NCBI GenBank assembly: GCA_001600055.1
Contig: BCIV01000007.1
Span: 372,001 to 436,000 of the forward strand
Source: Filobasidium wieringae
Lineage: Eukaryota > Basidiomycota > Tremellomycetes > Filobasidiales > Filobasidiaceae
DNA length: 64,000 bases
Direction: 5' to 3'
Each line of letters opens with the position of its first letter. Position 1 is the stretch's first letter. The notes under the pieces are model-generated. The model did no database searches, had not been told where the DNA came from, and saw only the letters and a list, made by a program, of their open reading frames with translations. Made by a program: the position numbers and the translations under genes. Below are positions 22,401-34,388 of the stretch, piece after piece.

Positions 22401-24772
22401 TAAGTTTGAGAACCAGTTCCAATTCCTGTTTGAGGAATCGTCTGGGTCCCAAACTCTGCTGTTCTCATTGAGCTCTCCGTAGAAATAGCAGTAACGAGGC
22501 TATGGCTTCCAGCTTCCGTTGAATTTTCTTGTATTCGAGTCATACTTGCACTCATAGTCGTCATTTGCGTTGCTGTTGAGCTCATCTGTACCCCGTTTAC
22601 GCTCGAGATCGAGGTTCCTGTTGTGGAAGGAATGACTTCCGTTCTCGGGAAGGCATAACTCGTAATTTCTCCCCCCGTCGAGGTCGAGATCTTAGAGGAA
22701 GCCACTTTGATCCTCCAGGATGCGCTATCCGTCTGCTTGAGAATGGTATTGGTTGAAGCACTCGATGTCACAGGTTTGGTAGAAGTCACACTAGACCCCG
22801 ATAGCGATTCTATTTTGGTACCCACGCTAGTTACCACCTCCTTTGAACTTCCGACCTCTGTTGAATCTTTTGCCTCGGTTTGCCTTGTTGATTGCCACGC
22901 GTCTCCTGCGCCATATAACCAGTCGAAATCCAGACCACACCAAGCCACGGTAAGAGAGAGAAAAAGCACACAACCAAGAGATGGGCGATTGTTGACGGAT
23001 CAGAGCAAGTCCAATCCGGAGATGAGGACATGTGAAGAGAACGATAGTCTCAATATCAAGCGAGAAACGCCGAAATCGAACGAGAAACAGAAAAGAGAGA
23101 AAGAAAGAGAAAAGAGAAAGACAAAGAGCGAAAAAAGAAAGAAAGAAAAAAAAGAAGAGACCCACGACCAAAATAGTACTAACCTGAAGTGAAACTCAAC
23201 TGTTCCGATACCGTAGCGGTAGCTTCTCCAAAGCTAGTCGTGGACCCTTGTGTGACAACCGGAGCGACAACTGATTCGGTTGTAGCCATCGAGGGTCCTT
23301 CCGTGGTAGGCGGAGCAGAAGTGACATCTTGAACACTGGTAGGCTGGGCAAACACAGAGCTCTCTGATGGAGGAGCCGTTTGCGCGAGAGACTCAGATGA
23401 ACTCGTTTCTACAATAACAGCAGCCGCAGAGCTAGTCTCCTGTGCAACGCTGTTTTGCGTAATTCCGGTTGGCTTAGTGGCTTGAGCAATCGAAGTGGTA
23501 GCATCAGGAGTCGTTGCCGCCGTGGTGATAGCAGGAACGTCGGACGCGGAAGAAGCAACGACTGACGTTTCGACCGAAGAAGGCACATTCTCGGTAGTCT
23601 GTGCTGCTGAGACATCACTAGTACCAACTGCTGTGGCAACGCTCGAAGGCAACTCGACAGCGACACTAGAGGCAAAGCTCTCAGTTGAACTCGGTCCCGC
23701 CGTACTGGTAGGTACTGCTGGATCGTTAGTCACGATAGTGCTCTGTTGAGGGGCAGCGTCCGTTTCCGAGGTCGGGCTGACGCTCGTAGGCAAAGCTTCC
23801 TGTGCTGTGGTGGCCTCGCCGGTCGATGCGGACGTTAGGTCCATACTGGTTGAAACGGGCTCAACCTGTTCGGTAGTCAAGATCGCTGCGGTCGTAGGGG
23901 ACGCTGCAGCTTCCGAGATTGACGTTAAACTTTCTGCAACAGATGTGGGAACTTGAGCTGTAGATCTCTGAGCCTCCTCAGTAGACGATGGAGCTGCCAT
24001 CACTGACTCAGTTGTCTGAGCGATTGAAGCTGAAGTTGAGGTAGACTCAGGAGTCACAGACGGAGCTTCAGTACTAGTGACCACGCCTTCGGTACTAGTC
24101 GCAGGGTCCATGGCTGTCGAAGGGAGACCTTCCGAAACCATCGATGTCTTCTGAGTGCTGGAAGGTGCCTCGGCAGAAGTCGTGGCCGGCACTTCTGCGG
24201 TTGTTGAGGTACTAGTGGTGGAGGCTGTTGATTCTTCTGCGGGAGGTAGGGTGGAAGAAGTCGTAATAGCCTGCTCGATTACAGAAGACGATGTAGGAGG
24301 TTCAAGGGTAGATGTTGTGGTGGTCGGTTCAGCGGGAGATGTAGAGATATCAGAAAGGACATCTGAGCTCTGTGTAGCCGACATATCTCCAGCTTGTGCC
24401 AGTGCAGCAGCTATGACAGCTCATGATCGGTATGTCGCCCATTTTCACATCTAGAGGACAACCCAGCTTACCAGCGATGCTATCCAGCTCATCCTTCCTG
24501 ACCAACTCAAAGTCTGTCTCTCCCCCACTCCTAACCTTGTCCCCGACCGATTCCTTCCCCCTGACTCTTCTCTGCATTCCCAAAGCATGACTATGCGCGT
24601 ATTTCCTGCTGTGGATCCCATGATTTCTCAAGGAAGAACGACCTTCTGGTTGTGCTTGATGAAGAGATGAGTTTGGGTAGGTTGCTGTAATCGAAGGAAG
24701 GAAAGCTAGGACGAGGAGGGTAGAGAATAGCAAGGTACGCCATCTCAAGGATGATTGTTCCGATCGAGCCAT
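19469..24772 (-). CDS. MSB2: Msb2-like signalling mucin, single-pass membrane sensor
   Basis: Six exons (24772-24472, 24410-23184, 22905-21535, 21458-20575, 20518-20443, 20379-19469) join in frame to 1589 residues. An N-terminal signal peptide (residues 1 to about 30, core LLFSTLLVLAFLPSITA) is followed by roughly 1100 residues of Ser/Thr/Ala/Pro-rich mucin sequence without cysteine clusters. Near residues 1240-1360 lies a conserved module: NNYPWQFVVNNSEATSQLF, LLTKWLGYIPAGRVNDLAQY and KTPSSPLYNQPG. It resembles the Hkr1-Msb2 homology region of fungal Msb2. A membrane helix (AIIGACVGIGGALWIALAVW, about 1385-1406) and a Ser/Arg-rich cytoplasmic tail of about 180 residues follow. Msb2 proteins sense surface or osmotic cues upstream of Cdc42 and MAPK pathways. 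Intron 2 (278 nt) is pyrimidine-rich. Assignment rests on the module and architecture, not on sequence search. Confidence 0.8.
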
Positions 24773-26756
24773 CGCGTATGATCTTGAGACTTGTTTTCGT
24801 TTGTTTGGTAAATCTTCTTGGCCTGCGAACTGTGTCGTTTGTGGTGTTCGTGAAAGATACGCTGGCGAATGATATGTGCGTTAAGGGAGAAAAGGAAAGG
24901 GTAATGAATGGACGATCCTCTTGTTCAAAAGAGATCAGGTGGAAGGGGACAAGGTTTAGTCGAATGTAGTAACTGTTGGTATGATTCCAGGGAGGCGAGA
25001 CTGTGGTGCTGTTATGTCGAATCTTGGGCTGCAGTCTGTGATGTGACGAGACGGAGAGATGCAACGCATATTAGCGACTCGGATACCAAGTATGGTTGAC
25101 GGTCTCGTTTTTGATCGAAGGGGCACTCACAGGAGGGATCATGAAATGCTCTCTTTCCCTTCTCAGTTGAATCCTTCGTAAACAACCACTATTTTCCTCT
25201 CTCCCAAGTACGTACTAGAGACGTCGTTATGGCTCAAAAAGAGGGGTGATCGAAACGAAAAAGGAAACTTCCTGCCTTCTTCAGGGTATCTGGTCTATCT
25301 TCGATACAACCTGAGAAGGATGAATCGAATTGAAAGAAGAGGTCCAGATACGTTTGTTGTCGTTATCGATCACACTGTGTCAAGGTCGACGGACTGATGA
25401 TCCAAAGTGCACCGTTGTGATGATTGAGTTCAGGTAGCTTGGAGCGTAGAGCACAGAGCGCAAGCCTCTGATGGAAAGGATGAAACGCGTTCGAGCAGGG
25501 GGTGTGGTCGTGAAAGGAGGGCTTGAGCTGTGAAAGATGGAAGATCTCGTTTTAGCGAACAAGGCGCAGCTTCAAAGACCGCTCGATCCACTGAGACTCA
25601 CAGAAGCTACAGAAGATCAATCAACAGGCGGGCCCAAATATCAGCACGCTTGTGGGGAATCGCTCGATCGTATGATTGTCGTGTTTCGTTTCCTTGGCTC
25701 AAGTTCCGAAATTGTCGCGTTTTGTCCTTCGGTTTTCAGTTTTCAGGTCGTTCCAGCCATACCATGAAACTCGTAAACTAGGTTTTCTAGTTCGAGAGGA
25801 GTGTCGTTCCGAGAGTGTCGATCGTGGGTGGTGAACGTGATGAGCGAGAGGAGTGGTCGAAATCTCCCTTCCACCCGGCTTCTGATTGTTTGTCGCTATT
25901 GTCTGCTGCGCTCGAGTGAGTAGAGATACAATCAACACGCTTGTGTGGACGTCACGTGACCAAACAGACAAGGTCGAGAGCTCTGATCTGCTCGATCGAG
26001 AGGACCATGATTCTCAAAGAAGGCCTTTAACATTATCTACTAGAGTTCGGCGATGAGTTGAGACGTCCCTGTCCGCATGATGCGAATATGGGGAATAACA
26101 TGACAGCGTCACTAGCTTTACTAGTCAATTCCAATCGATCAGAAGATAGACTTTTCTATAAAAGAAGGAGGGACCTCATGATGCGAGCCAAACAGGTCGA
26201 AGAGGTGAAGAGGCAAGGTGTATTCGGCAGATACTCCAGACCAGAACTCATCCCAAAATTTTCTGGAATTTCTGGTAGCCCGAGTCTGAGCAGCATTCTA
26301 GATGTTCTGGATGTGACGGATATGTATTCGGCACCTTCGGCAAGGGTGCCATGCTGCTCATCTCTATCGGGAGCAATCTAGATCCTTAGCTCGCAGTAGT
26401 ACAATTGCTTTCAAGATCTGATGAGAAACATGATCATGATGATTAGAAGATTCGCTAGTAATCGATGATCTAACCATTTGGTGGGATGGAAAGGCACTCG
26501 CGCCCTTCTATCGAGCATGGTAACGCGGCTCGACTAGGTTGCGTGTTTCAGGTACGTTGCGTTGCGCGTTTCACACTAAGAGCATCAAGCGACCGGTAAA
26601 TCAATTGCTGCGAGTACCGAAAAAGGCACCAGAAGCGCAAATGTATATAAATGTTCAGAGTGTGGAATCATTTTAGATCTCCGTTTGATACACGACTTTC
26701 TTCAGCATCTCTGGTAGACGCACAAAACCACATTGACATATCGACTCCTTCTCACT
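24773..26756. other. 2-kb divergent intergenic region between the mucin and GH28 genes
   Basis: No convincing gene; only short ORFs occur. Its length suits two regulated promoters. A TCACGTGA box within GTCACGTGAC lies at 25952-25959, and a TATATAAA box (26644-26651) lies 113 bp before the GH28 start. Confidence 0.5.
26644..26651 (+). promoter_or_regulatory. TATA box of the GH28 gene
   Basis: TATATAAA, 113 bp upstream of the GH28 start codon, a usual distance for a fungal TATA element of a regulated gene. Confidence 0.55.
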
Positions 26757-29047
26757 ATGCTTCTCCTGACCCTCCTTTCACTGGGCTTGTCACTTCTTGG
26801 TCTCACTCTAGCCCAGCACAATGCCCCTGTCGGCCCTCTTACAGCTCTATCGACCAAATCTCACATTTGCAATGTCAAGGATTATGGTGGGGTTCCCGAC
26901 AACTCGACCGATGTGGGTTTAGCTATCACTCGCGCTTTCAAGGAATGCATAAAGGATGGTTCCACTTTGGTCATTCCCGAAGGAACTTGGGCTATTAAGA
27001 GTAGTGTCACAATGAGAGGCAAGAACAAATGGGCTTTTCAATTGTATGTTTTCGATGTCGGTCTTCGATGAGCTCGCTGCTCACGTTTAACGATGATCGT
27101 AGGGACGGACTGATCGTGGCTTCTCATGCTGGTACTATTGGGGGCAACTTATTTGTATTCCAGGACAGTCAGGACCTCGAGGTCTTCAGTTCTAATGGAA
27201 AAGGCGCTATCAACGGTCAAGGTTATGTTTGGCGGATCGTGGTCAGTTCAAGTAACACCTCGCCCTCATGTCGCATGAGCCTGATACCTCGACAACCAGA
27301 ATGGGCTAAGCGCGACTAAACCAAGGATCATGAGGTTTATGGATTGTATAAGGTGGAGTGTACACGACTTGATCCTGGTCGATGCTGGTGTGAGTATCTA
27401 TGTCTTCGACGTAAAAGACCTAGATGCTTAAAATGAGGATGAAACAGGCCTTCCACCTTGTGGTATGTAGACTCAGACCAAGAACACCCTGTCTATCGTG
27501 ACCCTTATTGACGGTGGTTTTCTAGGTCAATGACGGCTCCGATTACGAAATCTACAACATAACTATCCGTGGACCTAATGTTGGTGGAAGTGACGGTGAG
27601 TCCTTGACTGTTGCTTTCAGGCTGTGATATACGTCGAGACTGACACTTTACGTACTTGACAGGAATCGATGTCAGCGGTACCAACTACTATGTACACGAC
27701 GTTGAAGTGTCCAGTGAGTAAGGCTTCCGTAATGCACATCGAGCATGACTGAGCATACTTCAAACCTGGATCAACCCTAGACCGAGGTTAGTCCTGCTCC
27801 GAATTGGCTTGTCCAGCAGCCAGCCGATATGAACACCCAACTGATGCCGTTAAACTTGTAGACGAATGTGTATGCGTCAAATCGCCTTCAGCCTACGGTA
27901 CAATTGCCCGCGTTCGATGCAGTTCGTCGCACTTCCGCTCTCTACCTAAAAGAAAATCCTCGCTGATCGTCTTATCTGCATGCTAGATTCAAGTGGAGGC
28001 ATGTCAATTGGTTCGCTGCAGACAGGGGCAGATGTGCACGATATTGTATTCGATACAGTGAGCAGCAACCGGTCTCTTGATTCGCGCCACGGCTAACGGC
28101 ATAATCCTCTTACAGGTTGACGTTCACAAGTAAGTGGAAATACGGTGTCCGGATGGCCTGCACCTGACACGCCACATTCTAGCTCTACTCAAGGCTTGAT
28201 GATCAAGGTGAGAGCTGTCCCGCCAGTACTTGGAAGGTGAACTTACCGATTCGCGTTCAGACTTATCCTTCCGCGACGGGTACCAACGCTGGGTCGGTTA
28301 ATGGAGTCGTCGCTAAGAACTTCAGGTTGTGGAATACAGCTTGCAAGTCATCTTGCCGACTTTGTGTTTGTACGTTCTCCATGAGCTGACTTACTACTTT
28401 GATTGACAGATTCGTGAGCTTGTGAAGGTGGAATTGACACGTATCTACGGTCGCTAATATCGAACATGACAGTGCGTACATCACACAATATTGGCAAAGC
28501 AAGACCACTCCCGAAGGAAACGGGGTGCAGCTTAACAACATGTAAGTACTATCGCCCTTTACAGTACTGGGTACGGCCTCACATCCGTATAAAGCACCTT
28601 TGATACCTGGAGCGGCTCCAATGGTAGGTTTCACACTCATGCTCCCGCAAACTGGCGCTAATCTTGATTTTCCCATTTTTCACCTGACAGCGGATGGGTA
28701 TCAACGAGGGGCAGTGGTCGTCCAAGGATCTGTGCCCTTCCCTGCTAAATCTATCACAGTTCGCAATTTCTCGATATGGAGCGAGATCGTTCGATCGGGG
28801 ATCGGTGAGAAGAATCGTTGCAGTAACGCGAAGGGCCAGGGAAGTTGTTTGACCGCGAGTGGCGAGACAAAGGAGGAGATCCTCAAAGCCGCACCTCAGG
28901 GATGGAAGAACCCTGGTCCCTTCTATTGGGGAGGTAAGTGTATATCGTATGTCTCGCAAGGTTTGGACGTTGATATGCATGATGCTCGCAGTTGCGCCTT
29001 ACCCGGTCTACGCGCCTATTCCGGTCTACCAGCCAGTACCCAAGTAA
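26757..29047 (+). CDS. Secreted GH28 pectinase, rhamnogalacturonase-like
   Basis: Seventeen exons: 26757-27043, 27103-27241, 27300-27389, 27448-27462, 27526-27595, 27663-27713, 27781-27786, 27862-27921, 27987-28057, 28116-28129, 28183-28207, 28261-28342, 28410-28413, 28473-28541, 28595-28623, 28691-28933, 28992-29047. They join in frame to 436 residues. A signal peptide (MLLLTLLSLGLSLLGLTLAQ) is followed by the right-handed beta-helix of GH28, which cuts pectin backbones outside the cell. Motifs: VKDYGGVPDNSTDVG, NVGGSDGIDVSG (Asp200, Asp203), SNRDECVCVKSPS (Asp220), RCNSSGGMSIGSL and GLMIKTYP. These follow the rhamnogalacturonase rather than the polygalacturonase pattern (NTD, QDD, GHG, RIK). 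Exons of 6 and 4 nt and one GC-AG intron (28343-28409) are needed to keep the family motifs in frame. The substrate is inferred. Confidence 0.85.
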
Positions 29048-29337
29048 GCGCAAGGCTAGTTTGATCATACTACTGCGAACGAACTGATCCATCATACGTT
29101 CGGACAGGTACCCTTTACAATTCTGAAGGAAGCGGAAGGAGTTGAAGGGTCCTCTCGAGATTTTATCTGTCGCTCAATGTTCCTTGCAGGCATGGAACAT
29201 ATCCAATCCTTTACACGAGCATAAATCCCGTCACCTGGATTACTGATGTACTTTGGTTTTGATGTCGTAAGACAATCGAAATCTCGTCTCGTCATATCGT
29301 TAAAATCGAAAAGATACAATACACCCGTCACCTCCCT

Positions 29338-30257
29338 TCATGCCTCATCTGGTTTAGCAACCTTACGTTTCTCCTTCTCCCCTGTAACCGTATCCTGCAT
29401 TTCTTGCCAAGACACAGGGATCATCGCGTTCCCTAAAACGAAAAGGTAAAGCAAAGTTAGCGTATATCAAAAGTCAAACAGCAGGGGAAGATCGATTTAC
29501 CTGCTGTAGATTTGGCAGAGATCACTCCGAGATGGTTAGCGGCGGTCGACAAGAAGTACGATCGAGCGTCTCCTAAGGACATCTGTAGAGCATCCAACTC
29601 TCGCTAAGCGAAGAATGCCTAGCCTCGAAGCTTATAATTGACTCACCACCTCAGCCCTAACGACATCTCCTAACCTAAAACAATCTGCCATCTTTATCTT
29701 ATCCTTCTCCGTCAATCGAATATCCGAAACTTTTATTATTCCCTGGAAATCTTCCTGAGATTGAGGAGTTGGGCGGGATGATACGAGAGAGATGGTCAAA
29801 GTCGCTAGGAGGGGGGTTAAACGAGAGATCTACAAGAAAGGAAATGCGATACTAGGGTCAGACATGCCAAGGGACTCGCTTGGAAGAGCAATAGAAACGA
29901 ACAGTTCCCACTACCTGTTTTGCAAAACAATGATTGAGATAAGCTATATCATCGTGGGAATCGCACAACTGCACTTACGATCGAACCTATCTGCGGTACG
30001 GCACTGGTTTCGCTTCTACTTTTCACGCTAACGATCTAGAATGGTATCATATCCTTAGTCTTCCTGATTTAGGAATCAGACGACTTCCTGTAAAGGGAGA
30101 GCTTACCTACCGAACCGTCCCTTACAGGTATACCTATTATACTGGAGATGAGCTTTCCTTCTCTCCAGTGACATCCTGCTCCTGCTTGGGGTGTAGGTGC
30201 TGCGTTGAACCGGGCTGGTAACGGCTGCCCTGGAAGTAGCATATCTTGCGTAGCCAT
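29338..30257 (-). CDS. CSL4: Exosome complex cap subunit Csl4
   Basis: Six exons (30257-30126, 30035-29979, 29914-29903, 29829-29647, 29582-29501, 29432-29338) join in frame to 186 residues, near the 195 of human EXOSC1. Csl4 is an S1-domain RNA-binding cap protein of the 3'-5' RNA exosome, in nucleus and cytoplasm. Landmarks: MLLPGQPLP and EGKLISSIIGIP (N-terminal domain), VPQIGSIVVGTISRLT (start of the S1 domain), DFQGIIKVSDIRLTEKDKIK, CFRLGDVVRAEVMSLGDARS, YFLSTAANHLGVISAKS and GEKEKRKVAKPD near the C-terminus. The third exon is only 12 nt, and its donor (GTTCGT) is weak. It diverges from the PDH E2 gene. Confidence 0.9.
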
Positions 30258-30578
30258 TCTTGATAGATGATAAGTCGAGATGCGATACCAGACCTAGATA
30301 CGGAAGGAGTAAGGTCAAATAGTCAAATAGTCATAGAAGTTGGAGGTCACTTACGAATATTGGAACGATAGTTTCTGGATGCACCGCGGATCTATCGATA
30401 AATGAGCGGATCAAACTCGACCACACGCGCTCAATTCCCCACTCCATCTTCTTCAATTCCGCACAACTTTATACAACAATCTCGCCTTGTCGACCTCTTC
30501 AACCTCACCTCCCCGTCGACTCATACATCCTCGTCCTCGTCCTACCCACACTCTATCAATCTCTCCTATCTCTACAAA
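30258..30578. promoter_or_regulatory. Divergent promoter between Csl4 and PDH E2
   Basis: 321 bp between the two start codons. The right part is a pyrimidine-rich leader before the E2 start. No clear TATA box. Confidence 0.5.
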
Positions 30579-32502
30579 ATGTTCGCCCTCCGTGCTGCTA
30601 CCCGGGCTCAGCGAGTCGTCGCTCAGACTTCCGCCAAGCGAGGTAAACTTCTGTCTCTTAGCATCGATTCGCATATCTTCAAGCTGACTTGAGATCGAAC
30701 GACACAGCTTTCCACCAATCCCCCATTCCTCTTGCCCTTACCAAGTTCCAGATGCCTGCCATGTCTCCTACCATGACTGAGGGAGGAATTGCTAGCTGGA
30801 AGATCAAAGAGGGAGAGACTTTCTCTGCTGGAGATGTCATCTTGGAGATTGAGACTGACAAGGCCACCATGGACGTTGAGGCTCAGGACGATGGTCTGAT
30901 TGCTAAGATCTTGGTCAGTCATATATATGATGCCCCAAAAGCGAGTACGATCGAGGATCGCTCATAATGATCGATCTTGTTTGTTTACAGGTCGGCGATG
31001 GAACCAAGGGAGTTCAAGTCGGTACCTTGATTGCTATCACTGCTGAGGAAGGTGACGATCTTTCCGGTGCCGATGCTATGGCCAAGGAGGGAGGAGATGC
31101 CCCCTCTTCCTCTTCCACTAGTGAACCCGCTACCGAGAAGTCTGAGACTGCTAAGCAAGAGGAAGTCGACCACTCCCATGAATCTACCGCATCCACCTCC
31201 TCCGAATCGAAAGCAAAGGGTATCACCCCTGCTCTTGGAACTCCTGCTGATCAGGAGCGATACGGATCCGGTGGTGGTGGAAAGGAGGCTATGAAGAGCC
31301 CAGAGAGCGCTCAGGGAGGTGACAAGCCCAAGTTCTTCGCTAGTCCCTTGGCTAGGAAGATGGCTTTGGAGCGCGGAATCCCTCTGGGTCAGGTCAAGGG
31401 ATCTGGACCCGAGGGAAGGATCGTCAAGGTCAGTCGAGACTATACAAGCTCATATGACGGTAAGGCAAGCGTACTGATCGGCATTTTTTGACTTCACTCG
31501 TTACAGTCTGACATCGAGTCTTACAAGACCCCCGCTTCTTCCTCTTCTTCCTCCAGCACCTCCGCTGCCAAATCTTCCTCTGCACCTAAACAGGCCGCCC
31601 CCGCTGCTTCCGCCGAGTACGAGGATGTTCCTGCCAGCAGTATGAGGAAGATCATCGGATCGAGGTTGTTGGAGAGCAAGGTCACCGTACCCCACTACTA
31701 CGTCACTGTTGAGATCAACATGGGTGAGTTCTGCTTGGCAGAAAAGTCAAGATATATGGACTGAACAACAGGATTTGGTATCGTAGACCGAGTTATGAAG
31801 TTGCGAGAAATGTTCAACAAGGCTTCTGAGGGCAAGAGCAAGCTGTCCGTAAACGATTTCAGTAAGTCGTGTTCTTTTCAGCAATGTGAGCTGTGTGATA
31901 GAAATTAAACAACCACGATTTTATAGTCGTTAAGGCTTCCGCTTTGGCTCTTGCTGAGGTACCCGAGGCTAACTCGGCTTGGTTGGGCGACGTCATCAGG
32001 CAGTGAGTATAATTGATTTGATCGGTTCTTTTGAATTATATGACTGATACTTTCGAAATTACTCCTCAGGTACAAGAAGGCTGACATCTGTATCGCTGTT
32101 GCCACTCCTACCGGTTTGATCACCCCTATCGTCAAGGACGCCGGCGCGAAGGGACTCGCCAGCATCTCTTCCGAGGTCAAGTCCTTGGCCGGTAAGGCCC
32201 GAGACGGAAAGCTCAAGCCCGAGGAGTACCAGGGTGGATCCTTCACCATTTCCAACTTGGGAATGTTCGGTGTCCAGGAGTTCACTGCCATCATCAACCC
32301 CCCTCAGTCTTGTATCTTGGCCATCGGTGCCACGTCAGAGCGATTGGTTCCCGATGCCTCGAGCGAGAAGGGATTCAAGGTTGTCCAGATGATGAACGCT
32401 ACGCTTTCGGCTGATCACCGAACTGTCGATGGAGCTGTCGGTGCCAGGTGGTTGAAGGCGTTCAAGGGATTCATGGAGAACCCCTTGACCTTTATGCTGT
32501 AG
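30579..32502 (+). CDS. LAT1: Pyruvate dehydrogenase complex E2, dihydrolipoamide acetyltransferase
   Basis: Seven exons (30579-30642, 30708-30913, 30991-31428, 31507-31723, 31787-31861, 31927-32002, 32070-32502) join in frame to 502 residues. E2 forms the core of the mitochondrial PDH complex and moves the acetyl group from lipoyl-lysine to CoA. In order: an Arg-rich mitochondrial presequence; a lipoyl domain with the lipoylated Lys in [10 protein letters not shown]; an Ala/Ser/Glu-rich linker; an E1/E3-binding domain ([30 protein letters not shown]); a second linker; and the catalytic domain ending in the active-site motif [14 protein letters not shown]. Only one lipoyl domain is present, as usual in fungi. 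Confidence 0.97.
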
Positions 32503-32967
32503 ATGATGAGAGGGAAGAGATGACTTTAGACGGTGTTTTATACTTTTCTGGGTGTTCCTTGATGACATGATGCGAACTATTTGCGTAGCGACCGGAACAG
32601 TCGAGTGCATCGCAGGTTGCAAACGGTTCGATAGCGGTTTGGGCTGTTGATTGCGCGTCCAACAGAAAGATGTTAGGCCGCTCGGGTCCTGATTCCGGGT
32701 AGAGAGGATAGCATACGTTCGTGGCAGGTAGACAATAATGTTCAGACATGATTCTACTTTGCCAACCTGTCTTCATTCCCACCCTTTTGCGATACCCTCC
32801 GTCTTTCATCTCTCTCTCTAGCGTCTATCCGTTGTGCTCGTCTTGATATCTTGATCGCGAACACGTGGTGTCCAATAGATTACATCAATAGTGGCTGGTC
32901 AACACGATTACTACAATAATTATCACATCATCCGGACGAATAGATCAATAGAATCAGAACCATCACT
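32503..32967. other. Intergenic between PDH E2 and Sed5
   Basis: No gene. It holds the E2 3' untranslated region and the Sed5 promoter, including a CACGTG core near 32864. Confidence 0.45.
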
Positions 32968-34388
32968 ATGCCTCGCGATAGGACCCCAGAATTTCGAGCG
33001 ACACTATCCTCCATCCGAAGTCGAACCCGATCTTCCATCTCGCCCGTGAACAACGCTCATCCTATCTCTGGAAATGATGGGAAGCAGAGATTGCTTGCGA
33101 ACGGGGATGGCAGGGGAGGAGCAGGCGGCCAGAAGAGCGAGTTCGCCAGGATGGCAGGTCAGATCAGTAGGGATTTGACTTTGACGATGAGCAAATTGCA
33201 AAAGCTTGCACAGCGTAAGTCTGATTGGGAACATGCGTTAGCAAGAGGATCCAGCTAAAAGTGGAATACTGCGCGAAACAGTTGCGAAACGGAAAACCCT
33301 ATTCGACGATCGACCTGTCGAAATCTCTGAGTTGACCTATATTATCCGTCAAGACATCTCTTCCCTGAACTCCCAGATCGCGCAACTTCAAAGCTACGTG
33401 ATATCCCAGAAGAACCAGGCACAGTCTTCAAGTTCGAGCGGGAAGAAAGGGGTTGTGGAGGAGCACAACAACAATGTTGTCATGATGTTGCAGAGCCGGT
33501 TGGCCAGCGTTGGTGTAGGCTTCAAAGATGTTCTGGAACTTAGAACACAGGTGAGTGCATTCGTCAAGTCGCTCGACTAGATACTTAATTTTGCCTAAAT
33601 AGAATATGAAAGCTAGTAAAGATCGAACCGAGCAATTCATGCATACCGCTTCTTCTGGAGCCATACCTCCGCCCTCTCAAAGTATGTCTGCCCCTTGCGC
33701 CTGCTTTCGTCCTAGATATTCTTACTACTTTGTTGCTTTTACAGACTCTGTCCTTTTCAACCCCTCGAGCTCGAATCAAACCCAAATCCCAGCAGCAGGC
33801 AGTCTCCTTCAGCCGATCGACCGCAAAGGTAAAGGACGAGCCTATCCCGGAAATAACTCCTCGAATCCAAGCAATCCATCTGCCGATTTCCTTGCTCTCG
33901 ACATGTCTGAGAAGGGTCAACCTACTTCGCAGAACGGAGGACAGTATCAACAACAAGAACTGGCCCTCGATCGTCAAGACGATTATATCCAATCTAGAAG
34001 CACGGCTATCGAGAGTATAGAAAGCACTATAGCTGAATTAGGACAGATCTTCCAACAGTTGGCTGGGATGGTTCAGCAACAGGGAGAGATGGTACAGAGG
34101 ATTGATGCAGACGTCACGGACATCTCTGCGTAAGTTGTACAGAATGGTTTGGCGTACTGATGGGAAATAGCGCTGACCTGAGACGTCCTTGATAGTAATG
34201 TGACAGGAGCGCAGAGAGAATTGTTGAAATACTACGCATCGATCACTTCGAATAGATGGCTCATGCTGAAGATATTCGGTGTTCTTATAATATTCGTGAG
34301 TTCCTCTCATCCTCGATACAGATCGAGACTTGACTTGCTGATTTGTGAGACACTCCTGCAGTTCTTGGTCTTCATCCTTGTATCTTGA
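32968..34388 (+). CDS. SED5: Sed5/syntaxin-5-type Qa-SNARE
   Basis: Six exons (32968-33214, 33282-33550, 33603-33681, 33745-34129, 34196-34295, 34362-34388) join in frame to 368 residues. Sed5 is the cis-Golgi SNARE for ER-Golgi and intra-Golgi fusion. The N-terminus has the RDRTPEF motif, typical of Sed5, where Sly1 binds. A helical Habc region (ISELTYIIRQDISSLNSQIA) follows, then a Gln/Ser-rich linker. The SNARE motif (DDYIQSRSTAIESIESTIAE, then LGQIFQQLAGMVQQQGEMVQ, with the zero-layer Gln) and a C-terminal membrane anchor (WLMLKIFGVLIIF plus FLVFILVS) complete the family layout. Confidence 0.95.

Noticed and set aside
26058..26381. 107-codon plus-strand ORF in the mucin-GH28 intergenic region
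   Set aside because: No domain, no splice context and no codon bias typical of neighbouring genes.
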